Origin: Amorphophallus konjac
Lineage: Eukaryota > Streptophyta > Magnoliopsida > Alismatales > Araceae
DNA length: 64,000 nt
Reading direction: 5' to 3'
NCBI GenBank assembly: GCA_022559845.1
Contig: CM040128.1
Span: 227,091,643 to 227,155,642, forward strand
The notes under the pieces were generated by a model. That model did not search any database. It was not told the DNA's origin and was given only the letters and a program-made list of their open reading frames with translations. Made by a program: the position numbers and the translations under genes. This document shows, piece by piece, positions 21,427-33,964 of this stretch; positions within the stretch are counted from its first letter, which is position 1; the number at the start of each line of letters is the position of its first letter.

Positions 21427-22538
21427 GACTCTCATCGCGACTTCTATGAGGAGTCTCACCCTATTTCTATATCCTATGATAATCTCTACACTCTAGATAA
21501 TGATCAAATCCATGAGCCCTCACATGGAATGCAGGCCACTTCCAGGGAAGGTTCCCCCTCCACTAGTGTTCCCAATTCCTTAGTTATCCTGGCTTCTTGC
21601 ATCAACACTCTCAACCCTCAACAGCTTGAAGTCATCTAGGTTGTCATTAAGAGAGGATCTACTTCTTCCTTTCCCCAGGGTCCCTCACATGCCATGGGTG
21701 GTCCTCATGCTTCTCTTTTAAAAATCAGGTTGGTTAGCCACCACCCTCATTTCGATACCCCTCACAGCTCCAGAGCATGGCTATCCCTCATACCCCGGTC
21801 CAACCGGGTCATCACCCATTTGCCTACGCCTACTCTTGCTCTTAAACCCTCCATGTCTATTATGCCTTCCACTACCTCCACTCCACAATCCCTTACCACC
21901 CAACGGGGCGGGTGTGCACTATTGAGCAAACAATTCAAGTCCACTTTTAAAGGGTATAGCAAGCTGAAGAAGAAAGACCCGATGTCAGGCATGCCAAGCT
22001 CCAAGATTGCATATACCGAATGCCAGTCCGCATCCTCATACCATACATATTTTAGAGGACTAAGTCTCCACCTCCACAAAAGGGCATCAATAAAGGTGCT
22101 CGAGAATTGGTGCTGGGAAAATTGAGGGCTGAGACAATAGAGTTTAAACTACTTATTGATAAAGCTAGTTTTGAAGCTCTCATTACCCCTCACTCCATTA
22201 TTGTTCGCATGGCTAATCTAGAGAAGGGGTTGTCCTTAATCATAATGATGACACATTCCACTGTAAAGGACATGATGAATTCTATGCTTAAGAGAGGGTC
22301 AGGGCAGTCCTTGTTGAAAGGTTTCGATATCATGTTTACTCCCTCCCGACTTCCAAGCAAGGGGCGAACGCCTATGTTACCAAGCATATTCATGAAGGAT
22401 ATTCTAATGGCCCTGGGCAGTATGCAAAATATGAAGCTCCTTATGCCAAAGGTCGAACTTCCAATGATTGATACTGTCTACTTATCAAGGAAAATATTTC
22501 CAAGGGAGCCATTCCATGTCAAGATTCCTACTTCATAA
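21427..22538 (+). pseudogene. Unrecognised decayed coding remnant
   Basis: A single plus frame stays open from about 21427 to 22125 except for one TAG near 21637. It carries Ser/Pro-rich text such as PHFDTPHSSRAWLSLIPRS. A second frame, 22107-22538, overlaps its end and includes LRAETIEFKLLIDKASFEAL and PREPFHVKIPTS. I do not recognise the protein. Its position between Gypsy remnants suggests retrotransposon origin, but no gag, protease or RT motif is clear. Confidence 0.35.
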
Positions 22539-23109
22539 GCGGAACTCCCAAATTTTCATTATGATTATATGCAAAGAGTGTTTCCGTTCATTTTTGAATG
22601 TCCAAGGGATCTTATTAAAGGTCTATAAAATGAGATCTTGCGGGTACTAACTGCACCAATTGAGCTGGTTGATCAGAGAAGGACAAGGCAAGAAGCCCAG
22701 AAGCCATGTTGAAGGTCAAGAGGCTGCATTGCAAGAAAACCAGCACCAAGAAGAGGGGAGGACATAAATCAGGACTGAAGGGTGAGATGTCTCATGTTGA
22801 GGGGTCCTCCATTGGTCCATCTGCATCTTATTCCACTCCACATTTGTTGTTATTGATTGTCAACTTCATTTTATGGACCATCCATTGGGTGAGAGGGAGA
22901 TTCTCTTTCTATTCTAAGCATTTGCATTCATCATATTTTCCAAGGTCTCTGGACCCTCATATTCCTCCTCTTTCGAAATCTTTGGATTCTTCATTGATAA
23001 ACCAGTTCACTTTATCCAACCCCTATTTTATTTGTCCAGAACCAATGGACTCTCCTAGATTCAAGTTTCTATTCTATTCTTTTATCTTCCATCATGTCCC
23101 TCATACCCC

Positions 23110-23500
23110 TAATCCTACGGAACCTCCGGATCCTAATCTGCACACTCTCTTAGGGCATCGTGACCCTCATCCTCATCATCATCCGGAGCCTCCAGATCCC
23201 CCCTTATTTAATTCTTCATCTTTATCCAACCCTCATTATCATCATCATCTAGAACCTCCGGATCCTCCATTGCTTGACTCATTTTCATCATCTGATTCAA
23301 ATCTGTCTCCTCCTCCGGAACCCCCAGACTTTTCTCGATTTAAACCATCATTTTATCTTCCTTTTCCTCCAAACCCTCTAAGTCATCGTCTTTGATTATC
23401 TTCTCAGCCTCCCTTTCTCCCAAGGCATCATGGGCCTCATCCTCCTAATCCTCTGGACCCTCATCCTCATCATCCTCCGGAACCTCTGGATCCATCACTC
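23110..23500 (+). repeat. Pro-rich degenerate minisatellite
   Basis: The phrase GAACCTCCGGATCCT and close variants recur at about 23123, 23180, 23249, 23318 and 23480, separated by CATCATCATC-like runs. In the open frame 22706-23395 this gives repeats of PEPPDP. Whether that frame was ever a gene is unclear. Confidence 0.55.
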
Positions 23501-25160
23501 TCCATCTATCAATTCATTCCCCTGAATCCTCCTAATCTCGGGCCAGACCCAAATCTTTCTAAACTATCTGGTCAGGGCTTTGGTCCCTTCTCTCACTACT
23601 TTCGAGGCTTTAGTCCTCACCTTTCCCTTTGATTTCCTTTTCATTCTATAAATCCTTTTAGGTATCACAGGTTTTACACCCTTCTGAGAGAGTTTAATCC
23701 CTCGCCTCTTTTCCTTCACCTAATTCTGGTCTTGTCACCACTCCTTTATGTTAAGCCACTTCGAATCTTTGCTTCCTGATCTTTCTATGTAATCATGTCA
23801 AGCGAGGAAAGCACATCCCATGTTGATCAAAATCATTTCAGACATCTGCGTCTACAATAAAGGGTCGCAAAGTAACTTATTCGCATAAGCACGCACTTTC
23901 ATTCTCATCACTTCATTCATTCCTACACATTGGTTTAACACAAAGTGCCTCTTAACATGATTAAGAGTGGTAATTTACTAGTCAGCCCCACGCTTTATTT
24001 AAATCAATGTCAAATAAAAAAAATCATAAATAATAAAAATAAATAAAAACAGGAAAAAAGTCTAAATTTTGGTTTGCTTCTACAACATTTAGGCTGTGAT
24101 AACTCTGCACTTGGAGTCCGAAATTCCCTCCCCGCTTATTGAAAGCGGCCCTAAGCACAGGTCACACACACTTCACGGCGCCCTTAGTCGTCTACCTTGC
24201 AAAAACACCGCCATTATATAGGCCATACCCAAGGGCACAAGGCCTTTGGTCTTCTCAACTCTGCCAAAGTATGGGGGCAATTTTTTATTTTGGGTAAGAC
24301 AACTAACCTAGACACTCCCCGACAAGATGAAGTCTCAAATAGGGGTAGTCAAATAAGACCTGAGATACAAATGCAAAATCAATCAAAAAAAAGAGAGAAA
24401 AAAGGGGAGCCAATCAAAAAAAAAGAAACAAAGGCATGGCAAGAGTGGTAGTATAGTTCCCCGCTGGATATTATGAGCCTAGTCATATGCGTGCCTAACT
24501 AAAAAAAAAGGAGATATGGTGAAGAATGATAAAAAGTCTCGGCGCAACAGGCTGAATCTTTAAGGGGTCGTGCTTAAGGAAGAAGTCGAAACCCAACGTT
24601 TCTTAACCCATACTAGGCTTTTTTCCAAAATTTCTTCTATTCCTCCCCAAAGACTGAGTCACTTTTCGGGTATGGCATTAGTAAGGGCACCGATTGATCG
24701 AGGGTAGCTGGCTATAGGGCACTACACTTAATGCACACCACGCTCTGGACTTTCTTTAGTGAAAAGTGACAGAATTAGGACCCCTATCCAGTGGTTTCAT
24801 TAGTTTCTGTGCTACAGTTAACATCAGAATACCTTAAAAAAATATCTTCCAACAAGGAAAAAACAACAAAAAAGAAGATTATCTTTAAAAAACAAACAAA
24901 CAAAAGAAGAATATTTCTCAAAAGAAAAAGAATATATTAAAAAAATAAAAAAGAAGAATATCTTCCAGAAGAAAACAAAAATGGGATATCTTTCAAAAAA
25001 GGGGGGGCAAGTCAGAGTGAAAGAGCTAATTCATTTGTCTAAGCGACGTATGCAGAGAAAGAATGATGAATGCAAGGAGGAAGCAGAGAACAAAAGACTA
25101 TACATTCTTTTCATCCGCCCAAAACTTTCTATAATTGAGAGTGGGTACATCATGTCACTC
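23501..25160. other. Gene-free decayed repeat DNA
   Basis: No coding motif is visible. The stretch 24830-24980 is A-rich with AAGAAGAATAT-like words; 24200-24450 is also purine-rich. It may be the untranslated part of an old Gypsy element. Confidence 0.4.
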
Positions 25161-25286
25161 TAAGTCTCACCACCCTTCTCAGCATTGCTCCTTTCACTAC
25201 CCTCCGGACGAGGATCCCTAGGAGGCATCATCAAACCATGTGAGGTGGTACTCTTGTTGTCCTGCATCCCCCTCTCAGTCTCCACA

Positions 25287-27815
25287 TTATGCTATCGCTC
25301 TGAGGGGGTAACAAAGAAATTGAAAACAAAAAAATTGCGCTAACTTGCTCTCTGATAATGCTCCTTGCCATCTCTCAGCCACTGATCGGCAATGCCTAGG
25401 TTGGTCTGGAGCTCCAACAACTAAGCCTCCAAGGCCCTCCTCTCCTCTCTCTCTCTCTACCAACCTCTCAGTTCTCTCCCTCTCTCTATCACTCTCTCTC
25501 AACTCTCTCTCTCTCTCCCTCCGCTCTAGCTGGATAGCAATCCTCAACTCCATGACATCTCGGGGGAGGTCATCATCTTAACGATGCTGCAACTCATCCT
25601 CCAGCTCCACTATCCTTGCCTCACCTTGTGTACCACAAGCAAGCGCCTTCCGGATCTCTCTTGTCTGCCATATTCACAATTTTTAGCAACATGACATAGC
25701 ATGAATAATCGAACTTGAATGGTGAAACACTCATCTATGTAGAGAGCTCCCCCTCTACCTCCGCGGCATGTTCCATGGCACGGGCAAGCTGCTCATGGAA
25801 CAAAGTAACCTCTGAGGATGGAATCTACAAACTGGAGGAGGCACCCCCTATCCCTACTGTTGACAACGCTGCGTCGAGCTGGGCATGCTATAAAACATAT
25901 GAGATGACAATTAGTGGCTAAAAATCAGAAATCCAAGATCATAATTTGGAGCATGCATTGCATATACTCACCAAGGCATTCAAAGCTGCACGACTTTCTG
26001 TCAACTGCTGCTCCGTGTCTACCAAGCGAGCTCGCACGTCAGCTATCATGGCATCATGGACGTCATGCATCCATGTAATGTAAGTTAGCACCATATATAT
26101 ACAAACAAAATTGTTGCATTTCACACTTACCTACATAAGCCCCCTAATCTAGAGTCGCTCCACATGCGTCGCCCTATAGAGGCATAGGTATTCCTCACTG
26201 TCCTACACGTGTGACTCCACGAGTGTGCCACACTGCTGCTAGTCTTCATACTGTTCATGGAACCACACCCGCCAGTCAACGCGGGCTCTCCTCCCCCGTG
26301 TCTTCCTCCTAATGCGAGATGGTGCGGCCACATCCACCCACTCTTGGGCAAGCCCCAAGGTCCTCATTGCCAATTGTAGCCAAAGAGGCTTAATCTCGTT
26401 CAGGCAATGGACCCAAAGGTCCCTTCCAAACTGAGCATGGCTTGCCTCAACTCACGGCTGGTCGGCATCGACCATGCCCAAATAGGGCCTCCAAACCACC
26501 TACATTAGCATACATGTATCTTATTAGTCATTTTAAAAAAATAAAAAAAATTCTACCATCGCCATAGGGAACTCCTACAACTCATGCCTCAATGACATCA
26601 GCTGGTTGGATAGATGGGTTGTGCTCACGATAGGTTGCTACCGCCGAGCCAATGGCACACCGAAAAATGCCAATGTCGAGCCCTCCCCATCGAGATGCAG
26701 TAGTAGCTCCACACCTGCATTATCACATATCATTAGCATCACATGAAGTAGATTAATTACATGAAATAATTAGAAGAAAATTAATTGACCTAGAGGAACA
26801 GTGCGAAGCCACTAACGGTCGTCTCTCGATTATCCTCTAAGACAGGCCAGCAAACAAATGCACCATTAGAGCAGCTCCCCAGGCATACTGCCCTACCATC
26901 TCAAGGTCTACTAAGAGCTCTAGAAAATGATAGTGGATGTCATCTCCCTTTGAACCTAATAGCAGCCTCCCCAGTAAGATGAAGAGGAACCTCCTCAAGT
27001 CCCTGTTCGACCTCTCCAAGTCGCTCGCATCCGCACAATACACGGAACGAGAGCCTCTTTATGTCCTCTCCATGAACTCCTCAAATGATTCATCACCATG
27101 CTGACGAGCATCAGCAAGTCCCAATGCCTCCATGATGGACGTCCTGGATATTGTCCTGCTCCCCCTATCCTCTACTGCCAATCTTAATAGCTTCTGAGCA
27201 CCGTCTCGGTAATTAGCATAGGTAACCCCGGTCACCGCCTCGCCATCCACTCTAAGACTATTAATTCAGACCACATCCTCCAAGCTAGGCACCATATTCC
27301 CCCATGGCATCAAGAAGGCCTGACAAGTCAGGTCCCACCTCTCTCGCAACGCCTGGATGAGGGCGAGTTTGAGCTTGATCCGCTCAATCCGTAAAAAGGC
27401 CCCGAACCCCATCGCATCTATACGGACTCTCGGGAAGTCTGGAAGACCACGATATGCGGCCACCACCAACCCCCATGAAATTCACGATCTCATCACACCC
27501 TGTGCATATATGTAAAAAATGTGCGAGCAATACAAAAGAGACAAACACAAAGAAAAATAAATACACACATAAATAAGAAGGGGGTGCATTGTCAAAAAAA
27601 AAGGATAAAAGAAGAAATGAGGAGAGTTCACTTACAAGTTGCGATTGCGTTCTCTCATTAAGGTGCCCCTCGATGTCGGAGAGCCTCTTCAAACCACTAC
27701 TAAACCTACTCTTCTTTGAGGAGCGGGAAGATTCACTCTCCATTCCAAAGCTTGAGAAATCCTCACTCCTTCTTTCCCCCTCTTGGAAGCTTTCACTCTT
27801 CAAATCGACCTCCAC
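25287..27815 (-). pseudogene. Plant mobile domain (MAIN-like / PP7-long-form-like) pseudogene with introns
   Basis: Six or more exons can be followed on the minus strand. Exon 1 is 27815-27636, with donor GTAAGTG. Exon 2 is 27499-26790, with ERWDLTCQAFLMPWGNMVPS, MDGEAVTG and the RRFLFILLGRLLL...GQYAWGAALMVHL core. Exon 3 is 26714-26557 and starts VWSYYCISMGR. Exon 4 is 26499-26131, with WRPYLGMVDAD and RRKTRGRRARVDWRVW. Coiled-coil exons lie near 26050-25972 (TEQQLTESRAALNAL), 25887-25735 and 25660-25287. The motif order fits the aminotransferase-like plant mobile domain, linked to gene silencing and often carried by transposons. In-frame stops, several at expected Gln codons, and a likely frameshift near 27480 mark it as dead. 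Confidence 0.7.
25440..25525. repeat. CT/GA microsatellite-like tract
   Basis: TCTCTC runs interrupted by short breaks lie inside the last coiled-coil exon of the plant-mobile-domain pseudogene, where the minus strand encodes Arg/Glu repeats. Confidence 0.8.
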
Positions 27816-28984
27816 TGCTTCTTGGCCTCAAGGGGGAGCAAGGGGGGGGGGGGATTTATAGGATAGGGAGAAGTTTGATTCAGACCTGTTATTGCTGACT
27901 TTAGTAGCGGTTTTCATGATAGGATGCCACATTTCACTTCAATGTGTCACTTCGTTTGTTGTGTGGTGTAAATGATTTGATGGCTTGATGTGTTGATTTT
28001 TCCCCTATACAGTTTAAATATTTTCTTATGTTTTGTGAATCATTATCATGTTACTAATATTTTTTTAGTGCAGGTAAAAAAGAAAAGGGAGAGAATTTGA
28101 ACATAAGCACCAAGTCCCACCTTGGTCCCCACGGTGATTGCACCCCATCATTTTATGCATTTTACTATATGGTACTACACTATTAGATTGTGTCAAGGAC
28201 CTTGCAACTTGAATGAATCTAAAATTTGAGTTCTCCTCTAACGAAAAAGGTGATAATTTCATAAGAGTTTTGGTAGCATGGATAAGCCATTGAGTTGCCA
28301 TAGTTCGAGGATGATGGTTCCATTTTGTGACTCGGTGTGTGGATAAATGGACTCCTGCTTAGTATTGACTCATAGGATTGGTATCCAGACTCGATCTTAA
28401 CAACTCAACAATATTATCCTTGATTATTTACTATTTTTTAGTTTGTTTTAATTTTTCCTTTAAACCCAACTTGCATTCATGTAGGACCTTGATATAACTA
28501 TGGAAGATCATTCACTTAATTCGATTGTGAGAATCACTATACTCCAATTCTAAGTGATATGAGATATTCCATTCTGAATTGAGTACTCAGATTCTTTGAA
28601 GCCATCTTGAGCTATTTCCTCATAAAAGACCCTTGTTTGGATTTATCATCAATCATTCATTTTCTACTCCATTGGATCCACCTAGGCCGCATCACTTCCA
28701 CATTGGCTGGTAACAACTCCCCAATGGTGAAACCTAGTTCACGACCTTGGATTCTTCCATGCACGGAAGTTGATCCCTTCCCCTATTTGTGCTTGAGCGC
28801 ACTTTATTTCTTTTGTTATTTGTCCTTCTGTTCTAACAATTGTTAATTTTGGAGAGCCTTCTTCAAGGTTGCTTCATTGAAACTTTGGAAATGTTCCAAT
28901 CATGTGATGTTAAGAGCATGTTTCATCACATCTTGGCATCTACTTTTCAATACATCCTATGTCATTCCCTTGTAAAGTAGACGT
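27816..28984. other. Upstream region of the mobile-domain pseudogene, no gene seen
   Basis: A G run at about 27842-27851 follows. The rest is AT-rich with no readable domain on either strand. It would include any promoter of the minus-strand pseudogene. Near 28985-28998 the sequence AAGGCGGGACAGC resembles a weak polypurine tract. Confidence 0.4.
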
Positions 28985-29165
28985 CAAGGCGGGACAGCTG
29001 TAGACATGTCATTTTTGACATTATATTGAGAAAATCTCATATCACACCATGATGCCCCAAAGTGACTCTCATCATTGATTTATTTGAGTAATTTCTCTCA
29101 ATTTTTTGATTTTCTCATTATTTTCATGATATTTTTTGAAGATATTTTGAACGCGGTTGGGGAGG

Positions 29166-29757
29166 AGGACACGTCTTCAAAGACGCGTCTGGCGAGAAGG
29201 ACGCATCTTCAAAGACGTTTCCCTCACCCAAGACACATTCTAAACCTTTGAGGTGGTGGAGACCGCGATCATTAACTTGTATGGGGGCAGGACGTGTCTT
29301 CAAAGAAGCGTCCCCCACCCAAGATGCGTTCTCAACCTTTGAGGTGTTCAGTCAACTAGACACGTATTTTAAATACATCATTGTCGGAAGACACCTCCTT
29401 GAGTCAAGTTCACCACCGAAAACCCCATTTTCTTAGAAAATTTACAAGAGAGCATCCCGCTGACTGGACGTGTCTATAAAGTCAAGGTTAAGCATCGAAA
29501 TCCCCCATTTTCAATGCATGCGTCGCCATTCAGTGTCGTGTTTGGCATTGAGAGGAGGATGGGCGCGTCTTCTCCTGGAGACACCTTTAAAGAAGGTGTC
29601 TGCCTACCCAGACGCGTTCAATTCAAAAAATTCTTTTAGATGCAGAAGGACGTGTCTAGTCAGTTGGATGCATTCTCCCATTCAACCCTAGGCAGGGTTT
29701 TCAAAAAAAAAGTCAGTTGGATGCATTCTAATGAAGGCGTCCCCCTACCAAGACGCC
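29166..29757. repeat. Degenerate GACGCGTC-type repeat array
   Basis: Words such as GACGCGTC, GACGTGTC and GACGCGTT recur. A ~60-bp unit containing CTTCAAAGA, CACCCAAGA and AACCTTTGAGGTG occurs at about 29199 and again at about 29290, with further fragments to 29757. The array sits upstream of the TATA box, as in an LTR U3. Confidence 0.6.
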
Positions 29758-29773
29758 TTTTCTACCATTTTGC

Positions 29774-29781
29774 CTATAAAT
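29774..29781 (+). promoter_or_regulatory. TATA box of the probable LTR
   Basis: CTATAAAT in the context TTTTGCCTATAAATCGGG. A near-identical context (TTTTGCCTATAAATGGGC) occurs at 38617 in the 6.3-kb insertion, hinting at related promoters. Confidence 0.55.
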
Positions 29782-30600
29782 CGGGCACCCCCTCCAACGA
29801 ACAAAGAGCTTCGAATCCTCATCAAGGGGAGGGGGAAACTCTGGAGAAATCTCTACGGGTTCATGGAGTTTATTTTTGGGTTAAGGGGTCACTCTATCGA
29901 AATTCTGAGTGTTTGATCTTTTGAGAGAAGGTGATCTCCTCATCCCTTGCACATGCACGATGTCCTCGCGACCTCAGAGCCCTCCTCGGAGCCTGCCGCT
30001 AGTGCCACCAATAAACGTTTTCTCACCTATCTTCCTTTCTTGTTTATTCTTGTAGTCTTGCATGCATCATCTTTCATCGTTTGTTAATATCCTCTAAGTG
30101 CAACTATTGCACAAATCTGCATTCATCATATCATTTTCCCACCCTTTGCATTCTAAAGGGGTTTAAAACAACACCAACAAGGTGTGTATTTATTCATGAC
30201 TTCATTGTTCCTTCATTACAAGGGATTGATACTACACTGTTATTATTTCTAATTCAGTTTGGTATTTGTTCATTTTTTGCAAGGTTAATCATAAGAAAGC
30301 TCTCTTCATCGACCGGCTAAGGGAAGAAAAAGATGGAACCCTCACAAATCTCCCATATCCCAGGTATAACGCGTGATCTATTTCCTTTATGTTTTTTGGG
30401 GACCTTGACCCCTAGCGATCACACATCATGCAACACATACGCACTCACGCGTGAATTCCTTCGGCTTATTTTCCGTTAAAACCTACAGAGAGCAACTCTC
30501 GCGGTCCATCGCTTCTTCTTATTCTCCATTCTGTGATGTCATTCACAGTCAGCAGTGGCAGTGGTGCCCCTGGCGGTGTGCCTTGCCCTGTAAAAATTGA

Positions 30601-30834
30601 ATGTCATAACCAAAGCATATATTCAATAATCAATTAGTTAGAAATTTAAATAGACATACCTGTACCTAGAGGTGGTGGCAGTTGTAGACACCCATTTAAC
30701 ATCCACGTGTTGCGCCATTCTCTTATCCATTTTATTGATGTCCCAAATTTTTTTCTCAAATCATCTAATGGGTTGAAGGGAGAGCGCACCCCTTTCCAAA
30801 GGAAAGGAATGTTCTCACTCCACCCTCTCCCCAC
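30601..30834. other. Short unassigned stretch before the LINE end
   Basis: It holds another TGTAGACACCC word near 30683 but no second LTR feature. The minus strand has a 62-codon open stretch with no known motif. The LINE 3' end begins at its right side. Confidence 0.35.
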
Positions 30835-31163
30835 TAGATGGAATTTTTATTGATAAGAAAAAAGATGGAGTACATAAGGAGAAAGCCTCCTGAAATACAG
30901 AGTAAGAAAGCAAAGATTACAATAACTATGCTTGCCGAATACGGATATTCGGGATACATGAGGCATCGGCCGTAACATATCCTTTGGCCATTAATGGAAG
31001 CTCCTTTGCAGATAAGTACTCAAGGTTGTGGCTCATATCAGTAGCATGCTTTGCCAATGAATTCGCAAGTTGATTGGCTTCCCTATATATGTGAATGATG
31101 GGGCTTTTACATGAAGTAAAAAGATCCAGCAACTGTCTTCACCATGGAAGACGAGACCATGGT
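30835..31163 (-). pseudogene. LINE 3' end: RNase H C-terminal part and 3' UTR
   Basis: On the minus strand the frame from 31132 to 30926 reads SPIIHIYREANQLANSLAKH, the C-terminal signature of the plant LINE RNase H domain. It then has a stop and a short 3' UTR ending in an AATAAAAATT-like tail near 30848. A TGA replaces a Trp codon just after the insertion point. It continues across the solo LTR into 34442-34978. Confidence 0.75.
31159..31163. repeat. Target-site duplication ATGGT of the solo LTR
   Basis: ATGGT lies directly before TGTCACGCC at 31164 and again directly after ACTACA at 34442-34446. Removing the LTR and one copy restores the RNase H reading frame. Confidence 0.88.
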
Positions 31164-32349
31164 TGTCACGCCCCGAGCCTTTATTACAGCGGAAGACTAG
31201 CTCGAGGAACGTCAACAGCAGGCATGGTAAGCCTCTTACAAGCAAGAACGATCAGAGCGCAAGACAATCACACACATAAATGCAATTGTAAAATATTTAC
31301 GTAATCTTCAACTTATTTCATTAATAATCAAATCAAATGTTCAAATACAATTACTATTTCAACTTTCTTCATCATACTAGACTCAAGAAATAAGAAAATT
31401 ACATAGACTCAATCTAAACAATGTAGACTTCCTAAGTCTTCACTCATTCTTCATTCACTCTCGGACCCGCTATTTGAACGTTCCGAATCCAAACCCGACT
31501 CACTTCCATATCCTGAAAAGATTAGAAATAGGTAATGAGCACACTTGCCCAGTAGGTATCTCTGCATCAACATGATTAGCAATATTTAAGTAATTAGTAT
31601 TTTAGCTCTAAAGAAATAAGGTAAAATCATGCGAATGCGATCAATCGTACGATTAAACCAAAGTAACACGATGATCATGTAAGATAGAATGAGCAAGTAT
31701 GAACTATCAAGAATGTAACAAGAACATGATATGGCCCTTCATGAACAAGAATGTAACGAGAATGTACTAGCAATATCACGTAGTCATCACCCAAACATCT
31801 TTTGCTTATGAGCAAGTATTTGGTGAATTTCTGTGGAATGTCATGTAACAAGCAAGAAAGTCATGTACAAGTATTTTCATGATGCCCGTGGATCTTCACT
31901 TATTTATAGAGAAAGTACTCCTAGTGTAATGCGACGCCAGTAGCATCATACCCCATAGTTTATAATTGTATGTTTCTGGCAATCAGCCGAGGGGACTAGC
32001 ATAGAGCCCTTGAACACAATCAGTGCTTGATCGCATCTTCAAGTATAAATCAAGCTACTTCCACGTTTCAAGCAATAAAGTATGGCCAATAATATAGCAA
32101 GTTCAAATAAGTTCATGATAACAATAGTTCAATGAAATGAACACTTCAATGAAGAAATGTGAGGTCAAGAATGACTTAAAACAAGGTTATGCTCATGGAA
32201 ATAATTCGGCAGCATAACGGTACATTCCTTTTTTTTCCATAAATTAAATTAAGTATCTTGAACAATATGACAAGTCCTAGAGCATCAATAATCCATCTAG
32301 GAACTTTGGAATATCAACCCTTGGGTCAAACCTCGGGTTAAAACACTCA

Positions 32350-33230
32350 AGAACGGTGACAGTCAATCAATGGGCTGTTACATGATCGTGACGGTCTATC
32401 ATTGATCCGTTAGAATGGCTAAATCCAGAAATAAATAAAACGGACTCAGTAAATGTGACGGTCGTATATTAGGCCGTTAGATGAGCATGACGGTCTAATA
32501 TAGATCTGTTACATATCTAGAACCAGAAACTTTGATAGTGCTTTCTAACAATTGGGGTTTCATGGTACAACCAATTCGGCGTCCTAGTGGGAATCCCAGG
32601 CTCACGGAGAATTACGGAGGCCTTGAAACCAGATTTCCTATTCCATTGGAAGGAATATCCAATAGAGAGGTCCTCAAGTTCAAGAATATGTTCCTATAGT
32701 GCAAAGTGTGAACTAATGGTCATATACCGGAATATATGTCATGTACTTAAAGAAATGACTCTATAAAAGAGAAAAGAATGTGTAACGATGTGGAACCATG
32801 ATAAAGCTTCGTCAATACAATACTGAAAATCATAGTTTAAATTCAGAACCATAGAGTTTAGGCAATTAAATTAGCATAACTTAAAATAACTCAAGATGCT
32901 TTAAACATGCAATTTCCTATCAAGAATCAATTAATAAACTCAGGGTCATGAAAACAGGTCAAAACTTAGGTAACTAGGTTTATTTATAAGTAAGTTTGAC
33001 TGTCCTCAGTCATATCTTGGGTTGACAAAAAATAGCACTCTGACGGTCTAAGACAGACGCGTAATACATCTGTGACGGTTTATCGTGGGACCGTTATAGT
33101 ATTGTGATGCACTGACTTTGGTCCGTCAGAGACAACAGAGAAATTTAAACATAACAGAGGGTGTGATGGCTGATCGTAAGGCCGTTACAATCATGTGACG
33201 GTCTTACCATAATCTGTCAGAGCTTCTGCT
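32350..33230. other. Recurring TGACGGTC...CCGTTA inverted-repeat units in the solo LTR
   Basis: About nine units of 24-28 bp pair TGACGGT-like with ACCGTTA-like words across a short loop. They begin near 32353, 32386, 32455, 32487, 33036, 33071, 33116, 33161 and 33196. Two related units lie at 34127 and 34153. In the plus-strand RNA the stem closes with a G.U pair; in minus-strand RNA the same position is an A.C mismatch. Confidence 0.6.
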
Positions 33231-33952
33231 GACATGATATAGAAGGTAAAAGACTGAAAATATGTCATGGCTGGAAATCAAAATACTTAGAATATTCCAG
33301 TCATGAGAAACAAAATATAGAGGCTATCTAGATGCATAGGTTGCAGTGAATTGAACGAGATAATATCTCTTATCTTTGATTAAGGCTCAAGACATGCATG
33401 TATGTATAGGTCAAACTAAAACACGAATTCATGGTCTAGAATGCATGAAATCAATCAAAATCAGAGGGCTTTTATCCCTACATGATGTTCATGCCATTCA
33501 TGAGATGACCTACCTCTTTTCTGGGCTTTAAACTTCGAGTTTGGGACTGCAAGACATGCCCTAGTTCTTCTCTTCCTGTGGTTTCTCAGCAACTTCTCGT
33601 CGCTCTAACTCCTCAACCTCTTGACCTAAGGACGTAAAATTTTGAGGGTAAGAAGATGAAACTAAGGGGAACAAAAAGTTCTAAAGAATCAAACCCTAAA
33701 TACCTCGTTTTGATGATCTAATTCCCTGATCTTTAGTGGACCTTTGCTCAGATTCCTGGGTTGCTAAGGTCGTACCAGCAACTTTGGAAGCTTCTAACTT
33801 CTTGTGTAGTTGATCTCCTAGCACAAAATTTTGAGAGCTATTAGTCTAAAGTATTATAAACAAAAAGTTCTAAAGAACTTACCCGAAATTATGACTCCTT
33901 ACCTTGATTCCACGCGAGCCAAAGTAGGGGTCGCGCAAGTCATAACTAGGGT

Positions 33953-33964
33953 CTATTTATAGGG
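33953..33964 (-). promoter_or_regulatory. TATA box of the solo LTR
   Basis: The minus strand reads CCCTATAAATAG. This fits the minus orientation inferred from its TGTCACGCC terminus, which is the 3' terminus in the outer element's LTR. Confidence 0.6.

Larger units (their letters stand above)
28985..30600 (+). repeat. Probable Gypsy (Tat/Athila-type) LTR, right end uncertain
   Basis: TGTAGACATGTCATTTTTGAC at 28999 is a typical start for LTRs of this group and is preceded by a purine-rich stretch. A TATA box follows at 29774, then a leader-like segment. No partner LTR, target duplication or clear end was found, so the right boundary is a guess. If it is the 3' LTR of a plus-strand element, the mobile-domain pseudogene would be an antisense gene between pol and the 3' LTR. 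Confidence 0.45.

Noticed and set aside
22706..23395. 229-codon Pro/His-rich protein gene
   Set aside because: Its longest part is a degenerate repeat (PEPPDP), with no homology I can name and no exon signals; it is kept only as a repeat.
30683..30834. Second Gypsy LTR start (TGTAGACACCC)
   Set aside because: Only about ten bases resemble an LTR start, with no TATA box, partner or target duplication.
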